The notes under the pieces were generated by a model. That model was given only the letters and a program-made list of their open reading frames with translations, was not told where the DNA came from and did no database searches. This document shows, in pieces, positions 49,587 through 57,232 of a stretch of DNA of 58,564 nucleotides. Origin of the DNA: Planctomycetota bacterium. GTDB lineage: Bacteria; Planctomycetota; UBA1135; UBA2386. The stretch's first letter is position 1. Each line of letters starts with the position of its first letter. The translations under genes and the position numbers were made by a program. Location of the stretch: NCBI GenBank assembly GCA_016794035.1, contig JAEUHS010000048.1:1-58564 (forward strand), in the 5' to 3' direction.

Positions 49587-50717
49587 TCAGCGCCCGCGCA
49601 GGTGTGCCAGCAGCCGCTGCAGGTGCTGCCGGTACTGCTCCGGCGAGTGGTGGCACACGTCGCCGTGGTGGGCATCCGGCACCAGCCAGAGCTCGCGCCG
49701 TTCGGCCGGCATCGGCAGCCGCGCGAACAGCGCCTCGACCGAAGCCGGCGGCGCCCGATCGTCCTGGCCGGCGCCGATGACCAGCAGCGGCAGATCGTGC
49801 GGCAGCGTCGCCAGCACGTCGCTCGGCGACACGTCCTCGACGCGGAAGCCCGACCACCAGCCGAGCGCGGCGATCGTGCTGCTGCGCCACGGCTCGTGGA
49901 GGTAGAAGATGCTGCGCCGGTCGCCTTCGCGGTCGAACGTCAGCATGCGGCTGGCGGCCGCGTGCAGGTCGTCGATCGGCGAGTCGAGCACGACGGCGGC
50001 GATGCCGTCGAGCCGCGGCAACGCGAGGCTGACGGCGACCGTGCCGAGGCTGACGCCGTAGAGCACCATCGGCGTGCCGGCACGGCCCGGTCGAGACCGC
50101 ACGTACCGCACCGCGGCGACCACGTCGTCGCTCTCGTGCAGCCCGCCGGTGAACGGCGCCCGGCTGCTGCCGCCGTGGTTGCGCAGTTCGAGCAGCCAGC
50201 ACTCGCAGCCGAGGTCGCGCAGCATCGACGCGACCCGCTCGAGCTCCATCGCCGAGCGGAACAGGCCGTGCACCATCACCACGGCGGCGACCGGCGGTTC
50301 ACGGCGGCTCTCGACGCGGAACGCGCGCAGCACCACGCCGCCGCTGCTCGGGATCCGGTGTGCGCGTGCGATCGCCGCGGCGACGACCTCGGAGCCGACG
50401 TCCGGTCCGCCGGCGGCCAGCTCCCGCTTCAGCGACGCGCGGTCCTGGATCCGCAGCGTGCCGTCGGCGTCGATGCGCGGCCCGGCGTAGGCGCGCTCGT
50501 CGTGGCGGGTGACGATCACGCGCGAGCCGACGAAGCCGAGCACGAGCGGGAACACGACGAACAGGTGCAGCACGAACAGACCGGCGTGCAGCCACAGGAC
50601 GCGGCGCCAGAACGTGCGCTGCCGGCGCCGCAGGAGCAGACGCACCAGCCCGACCAGCGCCAGCGGCAGCAGCGTCGCCAGCGTGAACAGCGCGGCCGCG
50701 AGCAGCGGGAAGATCAC
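49587..50717 (-). CDS. Membrane-anchored alpha/beta hydrolase
   Basis: A 376-residue protein with two N-terminal helices (about 4-28 and 38-62) followed by a soluble hydrolase domain. The oxyanion segment is VVMVHGLFRSA (about 145), the nucleophile elbow VLYGVSLGT (Ser about 210), the acid probably in VIGAGQDDRAPP (about 315) and the histidine in DAHHGD (about 349). So the triad is complete. It resembles the YheT/prolyl-oligopeptidase-like group of membrane-tethered esterases. Its ATG overlaps the stop of mqnD as ATGA. Substrate unknown. Confidence 0.85.
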   Translation of the reverse strand: MIFPLLAAALFTLATLLPLALVGLVRLLLRRRQRTFWRRVLWLHAGLFVLHLFVVFPLVLGFVGSRVIVTRHDERAYAGPRIDADGTLRIQDRASLKRELAAGGPDVGSEVVAAAIARAHRIPSSGGVVLRAFRVESRREPPVAAVVMVHGLFRSAMELERVASMLRDLGCECWLLELRNHGGSSRAPFTGGLHESDDVVAAVRYVRSRPGRAGTPMVLYGVSLGTVAVSLALPRLDGIAAVVLDSPIDDLHAAASRMLTFDREGDRRSIFYLHEPWRSSTIAALGWWSGFRVEDVSPSDVLATLPHDLPLLVIGAGQDDRAPPASVEALFARLPMPAERRELWLVPDAHHGDVCHHSPEQYRQHLQRLLAHLRGR

Positions 50718-51574
50718 GCGTCCTCCCGGAACGGCGACGGCCCCGCCGGCAGCAGGCCGCTGTTGCGACCGCGCGCGAGCAACGCCTCGATCGCGCGGCG
50801 GCCCCGGTCACCGAGCGCCTCGGTGAAGTCGTTGACGTAGAGCGCGATGTGGCGGTCGCAGACCTCCGTGGCGAGCTCCTGCGCGTGGGCGCGCACGTAG
50901 GCGCGCGGCAGTTCCGGCGCGCGCCGCGCGGCGGCGACCGAACGCCGCAGCAGTTCGCCGAGGTCACGCACGACGCCGGCGTCGAGGTCGCGGCGCGCGG
51001 CGATCACGCCGAGCGGCAGCGGCCCGTCGGTGGTGCGCTCCCACAGGACGCCGAGGTCGGCCAGTGCGCGCAGGCCGTGCGCGGCATGGGTGAAGCGCCC
51101 CTCGTGGATCACGAGCCCGGCGTCGCAGGCGCCGGACGCGACCGCCGGCATCACCCGATCGAACGGCATCGCGACGCATTCGCGCGGCGGCGGCGCGAAG
51201 CTCGACAGCAGCAGGAACGCGGTGGTGAAGCGACCCGGGATCGCGACGCGGGCCGTCGCCAGGTCGTCGAGGCGCTGCAGCGCGGCGTCGTCGCGGCACA
51301 CGACCAGCGGGCCGCAGCCGAACCCGAGCGCGGCGCCCGCGGGCAGCACGGCGTAGCGATCGACGACGCGCGCCAGCGCCGGCAGGCTCAGCTTGGTCAC
51401 CGGCAGCGCATCGGCGCCGGCGATCGCCCGCTGGTTCAGCGTCTCGATGTCGGCGAGCACCGGGTCGAGCGCGAGGTCCCCGACCGCCTCGACGCCGTGC
51501 ACCGCGGCCCAGAACGCGAACGTGTCGTTCGGGCACGGCGAGAAGCCGAAGCCGAGCCGTCGTCGGGCCGTCAC
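50714..51574 (-). CDS. mqnD: 1,4-dihydroxy-6-naphthoate synthase (futalosine pathway)
   Basis: A 286-residue cytoplasmic enzyme of the periplasmic-binding-protein fold. The signature SPCPNDTFAFWA is at the N-terminus, followed by the ADALPVTKLSLPALA segment, GFGCGPLVV, and the catalytic region VIHEGRFTHAAHGL. MqnD converts cyclic dehypoxanthine futalosine to 1,4-dihydroxy-6-naphthoate in menaquinone biosynthesis. This implies the organism makes menaquinone by the futalosine route, although mqnA, mqnB and mqnC are not in the window. GTG start at 51574, 13 nt after the subtilase stop. Confidence 0.93.
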   Translation of the reverse strand: MTARRRLGFGFSPCPNDTFAFWAAVHGVEAVGDLALDPVLADIETLNQRAIAGADALPVTKLSLPALARVVDRYAVLPAGAALGFGCGPLVVCRDDAALQRLDDLATARVAIPGRFTTAFLLLSSFAPPPRECVAMPFDRVMPAVASGACDAGLVIHEGRFTHAAHGLRALADLGVLWERTTDGPLPLGVIAARRDLDAGVVRDLGELLRRSVAAARRAPELPRAYVRAHAQELATEVCDRHIALYVNDFTEALGDRGRRAIEALLARGRNSGLLPAGPSPFREDA

Positions 51575-51587
51575 GGCAGCTGCGCCG

Positions 51588-54068
51588 TCACTGCAGGTGG
51601 ATGCGGTCGACGTTCGAGACCGCGACGATGTCGCTGCCGTTCCACAACACGACGATCGCGTCGAGTTCCAGGTCGAACACCGCCAGCGAGCTGATCAACG
51701 TCGGGTCGAAGGTGTACGTCGCGTGCGGATAGCTGGCGCCGCCGCCGTCGAGGAAGTGGAACGGGTTGCCGACGGCCGCCGGCAGCCCCCAGAGGCTGCC
51801 GGTCAGACCGTCGTCCTCGAGGCCGAAGATGCGGCCGAAGCCGACGCCGCGGTCGGGCGCGACCGCGAACGCCGTGTAGCCCTCGGTCCAGCCGCCGACG
51901 GGCACGTTGTCGCACACCAGCGTCAGGTCACCGGGCCCCGCCGACTGCATGTCGAACCGCAGACCGGTGTCGTTGTGGAAGCCGCTGACGGGATGCATCA
52001 CCAGCGCGAAGTCCGCGTCCAGCGCCGGCGTCGCGGCCTTGCCGTCCTGCACGATCGACGCGGCTTCGACGCGCACGAGGTAGGGACCCGGCACGGGATT
52101 CTGCAGGTAGACGCACTCGATCGTGTTGCGCACATCGGGCGCGCCGCCGCTGGTCGACGTGGTGCCGACGTCGAGGCCGTTGTTGCCCCACCAGACCGTG
52201 CCGTCGGCCACGCGGGTGACCTTGAGATCGAGGTCGTTGACCAGATGGATCGCGGCGGCCGGCTGCGCCGCCGGGTCGGCATAGACCATCGTCGCGCGGA
52301 ACTCGGGCGTGCCCGGCGCGACGAACACCCAGTATTCGCGCGCCTGGCCGAGCTGCAGCGTGTCGTACTCGTCACTCACGACCAGCGACTGTCGTTCGTC
52401 GTAGGCCCGCTGCAGGTCGGGGAAGCCCCAGCCCTGGTGCGTGCGGGTCAGGTCGTCGCCGGCGCCGGCGAACGGGTACTGCCGCGCCGTGTTGCACAGC
52501 AGCGCCTTCATGGTCGTCATCTGCGGTCGGTTGACGAACCGGTTGGCGTCGCTCGCCGGCAGCGGCAGGGGATTGCCGAACAGGCCGTCGGTGAACATCT
52601 GCTGCAGGATGCCGACGTGGCCGGCGACCATCGGCGTGGCCGCCGACGTGCCGCCGAACGACGCGAAGTAGTCGCCGGACACGTAGCCCGCCGCGCCGGT
52701 CAGGTCGCTGGTCAGCACGCTGTCGTAGTAGCCGACGATGTCAGGCTTCAGGCGGCCGTCGGCCGCGGGCCCGATGCTGGCCGCGCTGAGGTCGGTCGGC
52801 AGGTTCCAACGGTCGTTGCCCGGGAACGCGTCGTCGAGGTGCTTGATGCCGCCGACCGAGATGATGTTCTTGGCCCACGCCTCGGGACGCACGAGCTGGT
52901 TGCCGTTGTTGCTCATGCTGTTGAGCCGCGTCAGGCCGCTGTCGAACAGCGCGTCGTCCATCGCCATCGAGATCGTGGTGTAGTCGGTCGTCGCCGCGGC
53001 ACCCCAGCTCGCGGTGGCCAGCATCGCCAGCCACGGCTGCGCCGGATCGACGCTGCCCTGGATCTGGCCGTAGTGGTTGCTCGAGCCGTACGCGCCCTCG
53101 ATCACGAGGCTGTCCGGCAGCATGCCGCGCGCAGCCGGGTTGTTGGCGCCGGTGCCCGCGACGATGCCGGCGGTGCAGTGACCGTGCGCGGCCAGGTTGT
53201 TGGTGCCGCGCACCAGCACGCGCCCGAGCAGGTCCGGATGGGTCTCCTCGAGCGACTCGGTGACCTCGACGCGCACGCCCTGGCCGCGATAGCCGGCGAC
53301 CGCCTCGACGTAGTCGGCGCCACCCTGCACGCGGGCGTTGTCCATGTCGACGCCATCGGCGCCGACCGGGTCCGCCCAGGTGACCGCGTCGGTGGCCAGC
53401 AACGCCAGCAGCTGGGCGGCCGTCAGCGTCGCCTGCACCATCACCGAGCCGTCGCAGGCATCGACGATCTGGCCGCCGGCCTGCACGATCTCGCCCAGCA
53501 CCCGCACCCGATCCGCCTTCGTCGCCAGCACCAGGTTGCAGTCGATCGCCGCCGGGCCGCCGGCGAGCACGAACGGGCGCAGCGCGGCGTCGAGCTTGCA
53601 GGCGTTGGCGAGGTCGCCGACCCAGCGCACGCACGGCAGCGCGCGCAGGCTGGCGACGACCGCATCGTCGCAGCGCACGAACAGCGCGTTCGCGGGCAGG
53701 AAGTGCAGGATCTCGGCGCCGGCCGCCGTCACCGCGTCGCGATACGGACCCAGCACCTGGCTGTGGAACTGCACCAGCCGCAGCCGCGTGCCGGTCGGCA
53801 CGCCGAGCGGTCCCGGCCACACCGGCACGGCCACGAGCGGGTCGAAGGTCGCGATCCGGAACCGGAGGTAGTCGTCGGGCGCACGCAGCTTCTGCCACGA
53901 ACTGCCGCCGTCGCGGCTCCAGTCGGCGCGCGGGCCGCCGCTGTCGACGTAGCGGCGCACTTCGACCTGGCCGGCCGTGAACTGCACGGTCGGCAGCACC
54001 GTGCCCTGCGCCAGGACCGCCCCACTGAGGCACAACAGCGACAACGGGAGGGTCGGACCGGCGAGCAT
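51588..54068 (-). CDS. Secreted subtilase-like protein (S8) with Glu in place of the catalytic Asp
   Basis: An 826-residue exported protein. The start at 54068 gives a signal peptide ending SGAVLA with QGTVLP next. About 30-250 form a pro- or accessory domain. In the S8 domain (about 250-570) the histidine (AAHGHCTAGIVAG), the asparagine region (SNNGNQ) and the nucleophile (FGGTSAATPMVAGH) are present. But the VAVxDTG segment reads VRVEVTESLEETHPDL, with Glu or Thr where Asp is expected. A beta-sandwich domain follows (EFRATMVYADP, then HLVNDLDLKVTRVADG), as in KP-43-type subtilases, then a C-terminal region of about 130 residues. It may be inactive or use Glu. Likely extracellular. Confidence 0.85.
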   Translation of the reverse strand: MLAGPTLPLSLLCLSGAVLAQGTVLPTVQFTAGQVEVRRYVDSGGPRADWSRDGGSSWQKLRAPDDYLRFRIATFDPLVAVPVWPGPLGVPTGTRLRLVQFHSQVLGPYRDAVTAAGAEILHFLPANALFVRCDDAVVASLRALPCVRWVGDLANACKLDAALRPFVLAGGPAAIDCNLVLATKADRVRVLGEIVQAGGQIVDACDGSVMVQATLTAAQLLALLATDAVTWADPVGADGVDMDNARVQGGADYVEAVAGYRGQGVRVEVTESLEETHPDLLGRVLVRGTNNLAAHGHCTAGIVAGTGANNPAARGMLPDSLVIEGAYGSSNHYGQIQGSVDPAQPWLAMLATASWGAAATTDYTTISMAMDDALFDSGLTRLNSMSNNGNQLVRPEAWAKNIISVGGIKHLDDAFPGNDRWNLPTDLSAASIGPAADGRLKPDIVGYYDSVLTSDLTGAAGYVSGDYFASFGGTSAATPMVAGHVGILQQMFTDGLFGNPLPLPASDANRFVNRPQMTTMKALLCNTARQYPFAGAGDDLTRTHQGWGFPDLQRAYDERQSLVVSDEYDTLQLGQAREYWVFVAPGTPEFRATMVYADPAAQPAAAIHLVNDLDLKVTRVADGTVWWGNNGLDVGTTSTSGGAPDVRNTIECVYLQNPVPGPYLVRVEAASIVQDGKAATPALDADFALVMHPVSGFHNDTGLRFDMQSAGPGDLTLVCDNVPVGGWTEGYTAFAVAPDRGVGFGRIFGLEDDGLTGSLWGLPAAVGNPFHFLDGGGASYPHATYTFDPTLISSLAVFDLELDAIVVLWNGSDIVAVSNVDRIHLQ

Positions 54069-54324
54069 GGTGGCAACCAGCGCAGCGTCGTGTGGGGGGC
54101 GGCACGGCGCGCGGGCGTCTGAGTATGACCTGTCGTGGCGTCTCGGCAATGGGCCACACCGCAACTGGCCGTTCGCGCCGGGAGATGCCGGCCAGGCGCC
54201 GATGCGCAGGCCGACTCGCGGCGTCCCGGAACGAGACGCGGCCATGTCGCCTGGCACGCGCGCTGCTGCCGGGCCCGGCCGCGGCGGAGCGAGGCTGTTG
54301 CTGCGCTTCGGCCGACGGGTCCGC

Positions 54325-54330
54325 TATCGT
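54325..54330 (+). promoter_or_regulatory. -10-like box TATCGT, leaderless geometry
   Basis: It ends 8 nt before the ATG of pyrC. It straddles the right arm of a 5-bp inverted repeat, CGACG (54313-54317)/CGTCG (54328-54332). The 270-nt gap before pyrC holds no gene that I can see. Confidence 0.45.
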
Positions 54331-54338
54331 CGCACCGA

Positions 54339-55388
54339 ATGGAGCTGACGATCACGCGTCCGGACGACTGGCACCTCCACCTGCGGGACGGGGCGGCGAT
54401 GGCAGCGATATTGGCGGCCACGGCGCGGCGCTTCGCCCGCGCGATCGTGATGCCCAACCTGAAGCCGCCGGTGACGACCGTGCCGCAGGCGGACGCCTAC
54501 CGGCAGCGCATCCTCGCCGCGCTGCCGCGCGGCGCGGACTTCGAGCCGTTGATGACGCTGTATCTGACCGATCGCACCCCGGCCAGCGAGATCGAGGCGG
54601 CCGCGCGCAGCGGGTTCGTCAAGGCCGTGAAGTACTACCCGGCCGGCGCGACCACCAACTCGGAGAACGGCGTCACCGACTGGCGGCACGTGCGCGCGCC
54701 GCTGGCGGCGATGGAACGGCTGCGGCTGCCGCTGCTGCTGCACGGCGAGGTCACCGACCCGGCGGTCGACGTGTTCGACCGCGAGCGCGTGTTCGTCGAG
54801 CGACACCTGGTGCCGCTGCGCCGCGACTTCCCGGAGCTGCGCATCGTGCTCGAACACGTCACCACCGCCGAGGCGGTCGACTTCGTGCGCGCGGCCGGTC
54901 CCGGCGTCGCCGCGACGATCACCGCGCACCACCTGCTGTGGAACCGCAATGCGATCTTCCAGGGCGGTCTGCGCCCGCACGCCTACTGCCTGCCGGTGCT
55001 GAAGCGCGAGCGACACCGCGCGGCGCTGCTGGCGGCGGCGACCGGCGACGAGCCGCAGTTCTTCCTCGGCACCGACAGCGCCCCGCACGCGCGGGCGGCG
55101 AAGGAGTCCGACTGCGGCTGTGCCGGCATCTACACCGCGCACGCCGCGATCGAGCTGTACGCGGAGGCGTTCGCGGCCGCCGGGGCGCTCGAGCGACTCG
55201 AGGCGTTCGCCAGCCACCGCGGCGCCGACTTCTACCGGCTGCCGCGCAACCGCGGCACGATCACGCTGCAGCGGCAGCCCTGGACCGTGCCGGCGACGCT
55301 GCCGTTCGGCGACCAGGTGCTGGTGCCGATGCGCGCCGGCGAGACCGTGGCCTTCCGCCTGGCGCCGGATCACGCGGCGACGACATGA
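54339..55388 (+). CDS. pyrC: Dihydroorotase, type II
   Basis: A 349-residue cytoplasmic zinc amidohydrolase of pyrimidine biosynthesis (N-carbamoyl-aspartate to dihydroorotate). Catalytic features match E. coli PyrC: the metal histidines in DDWHLHLRDG (residues 9-18), the carbamylated lysine in VKAVKYYPAGATTNS (about 100), metal ligands in LLLHGEV and VLEHVTT, and the catalytic Asp in LGTDSAPHA, then CGCAGIYTAHAA. Length is normal for type II. The ATG at 54339 is set by the PyrC N-terminus and by the TATCGT box. No other pyr genes are nearby. Confidence 0.95.
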   Translation: MELTITRPDDWHLHLRDGAAMAAILAATARRFARAIVMPNLKPPVTTVPQADAYRQRILAALPRGADFEPLMTLYLTDRTPASEIEAAARSGFVKAVKYYPAGATTNSENGVTDWRHVRAPLAAMERLRLPLLLHGEVTDPAVDVFDRERVFVERHLVPLRRDFPELRIVLEHVTTAEAVDFVRAAGPGVAATITAHHLLWNRNAIFQGGLRPHAYCLPVLKRERHRAALLAAATGDEPQFFLGTDSAPHARAAKESDCGCAGIYTAHAAIELYAEAFAAAGALERLEAFASHRGADFYRLPRNRGTITLQRQPWTVPATLPFGDQVLVPMRAGETVAFRLAPDHAATT

Positions 55389-55489
55389 GCCGCGGGGCCC
55401 GGTCGCCGCGGAACATCGACCCGGGGCGACGGATGGCAGCCGGCCCGCGGCCACTTGGCCCCTTTGCCCCCCACCCCAGGAGAACCGCC

Positions 55490-56770
55490 ATGCACCGCGC
55501 CGCCGCCGTGCTCGCCGCCGCCGCGCTGACCCTGCCGTCGCCGCCCGCCCAGGACGGGCTGCGCCTGACCCGGGTGCCGACCCAGGTGCAGCTGCCGGCG
55601 CCGGGGGCCAACCTGCTGCTCGAAGTCGAGGCCGGAGCCGAGCCCGATGCGATCTGGCTCGCGGTCGCCGCCGCGGCGCAGGACCGCGTGCCGCTGGTCG
55701 CCGCCGGCAGCGGCCGCTACCAGCTCAACCTCGGCGCGCCGGCTGTCGCCGATCTGCTGCCGTCGGGCAGCGACCACGGCGATCTGTTCGTGTTCGCGCG
55801 GTTCGGCCAACAGCAGGTGACCAGCCCGGCGATCGCCTGGTCGCGGGCCCTGCCGACGGCGGCCGGCCGACTGCGCTGCATCGTGCGCAACCAGGGTGCG
55901 GTGACGCGCCGGGTCGCGCCCGACTCGACGACCTGGATCGACCTCGCCAGGCTCGAACGACTCGAGATCGAAGGCGCGGCCGAGCGCCAGTCGACGGCGG
56001 TCGCGCGGCTGGCGGAACTCGACCTGCCGCTGGTCCGCCGGGCGGACGCTGGCACCTGGACACTCGACCCGACGCCGTCGCTACGCGAACGACTGGCGGG
56101 CAGCGGCGAGTTCGAGATCGAACTGCGGCGCGGCACCGGCACCGAGTCGTTCCGCTTCCGCTGCATCCCGGCCCAGCTGGATCTGACCGACGTCGACGCG
56201 ACGTTCGTCGTGCCCCAGCGCAAGCGCGCGCTGCTGCCCGGCAGCCGCGGCTGGCTCGAGGTCCGCATCGACGACATCACCGCCGGCCACGTGCGGTTCG
56301 AGCTGGTCACTGCCGAGGGCGGGAGCGTCGTTCCCGCGCGGCTCGTGCACGAACGCGACCACGTCGAGTTCGCGCTCGGCGAGCACCGCTACGTGCTCGT
56401 CGTCGAGAAGCTCGTCAACATCCTGATCGGCGAGGACCACGCCGAGTTCGTCGTGCAGCCGGCCGCCGGCTTCCAGCCCGACCGCATCGGCCTGCTGCTG
56501 GCGGCGGTGCGCGCGAGCAAGGACACGTTCCTGCGCGAGGACAAGGAGTACAGCGGTGGCGAAGCCGCGGCGTTCCTGGTCGCCAAGCTGGCGGCGCAGC
56601 GAGGCGACGAGCCGAGCGTCGACGACTTCGTCGATCGCATCGCCAGCCGTTCGAGCCGCTCGGGTCAGCCGTACGAGGTGCGCCGCGCCGACGGCGAGGT
56701 GGTGCCGATGCGCGATTGGCTGCGCGCCGAGCTGCAGCGCCTCGACGCCGCGGCGAAGAAGAGCCGCTGA
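55490..56770 (+). CDS. Secreted protein with a C-terminal DUF5329 domain
   Basis: A 426-residue exported protein. AGGAGA lies 7 nt before the ATG. The signal peptide ends LPSPPA with QDGLRL next. The first 300 residues are beta-rich and not recognised. The last 100 (RIGLLLAAVRASKDTFLRED, EYSGGEAAAFLVAKLAAQRG, then FVDRIASRSSRSGQPYEVR and WLRAELQRL) match the DUF5329 pattern, a small periplasmic domain normally found alone (about 120 residues) after a signal peptide. The fusion to a large N-terminal region is unusual. Function of DUF5329 is unknown. Confidence 0.75.
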   Translation: MHRAAAVLAAAALTLPSPPAQDGLRLTRVPTQVQLPAPGANLLLEVEAGAEPDAIWLAVAAAAQDRVPLVAAGSGRYQLNLGAPAVADLLPSGSDHGDLFVFARFGQQQVTSPAIAWSRALPTAAGRLRCIVRNQGAVTRRVAPDSTTWIDLARLERLEIEGAAERQSTAVARLAELDLPLVRRADAGTWTLDPTPSLRERLAGSGEFEIELRRGTGTESFRFRCIPAQLDLTDVDATFVVPQRKRALLPGSRGWLEVRIDDITAGHVRFELVTAEGGSVVPARLVHERDHVEFALGEHRYVLVVEKLVNILIGEDHAEFVVQPAAGFQPDRIGLLLAAVRASKDTFLREDKEYSGGEAAAFLVAKLAAQRGDEPSVDDFVDRIASRSSRSGQPYEVRRADGEVVPMRDWLRAELQRLDAAAKKSR

Positions 56771-56819
56771 CGCACTGCGGCCCATGGCCGTCGCCGTCGA
56801 CTTCGGCGATGCTGCGGCC

Positions 56820-57230
56820 ATGGCCGAACTCTGCGTCGCCACCGATCTGTCCCCTGCCTCGACTCCGGCCATCGACCTCGCCATGCGCTGGGCGCGCGCG
56901 CTGCCGGCGACGGTGGTACTGCTGCACGTCGTGCACGATCCGGTGCTGGCACCGGCGCTCGGCAACGACGTGCCCGGCGACATCGCCGCGGCGAAGGTGA
57001 GGTTGCAGCAGCTGGCCGGAGCGGCACCCGACGTCACCTGCCGGATCGTCGTTCGCGCGGCGGACGACGTCGTCGGGACGATCGTCGCGGCGGCGGCCGG
57101 TTCGCACTACCTGTTCGTCGGCACGCACGGTCGCTCGGGCTTCCAGCGGCTGCGGCTCGGCTCGGTCGCCGCGGCGGTCCTGCGCCAGAGCCACGTGCCG
57201 GTCGTCTGCGTGCCGGCGGGTCGCGGGTAG
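56820..57230 (+). CDS. Universal stress protein (UspA family)
   Basis: A 136-residue single-domain USP. It opens ELCVATDLSPASTPAIDLAMRWA and ends with the ATP-binding motif G-x2-G-x9-G-S (GTHGRSGFQRLRLGSVAAAV) and VPVVCVPAG, so it is likely of the ATP-binding subtype. I chose ATG 56820 because the first beta strand begins at once; ATG 56784 would add 12 residues. Cytoplasmic. It follows the DUF5329 gene by 49 nt and is convergent with the hydrolase gene, only 2 nt apart. Confidence 0.9.
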   Translation: MAELCVATDLSPASTPAIDLAMRWARALPATVVLLHVVHDPVLAPALGNDVPGDIAAAKVRLQQLAGAAPDVTCRIVVRAADDVVGTIVAAAAGSHYLFVGTHGRSGFQRLRLGSVAAAVLRQSHVPVVCVPAGRG

Positions 57231-57232
57231 CC

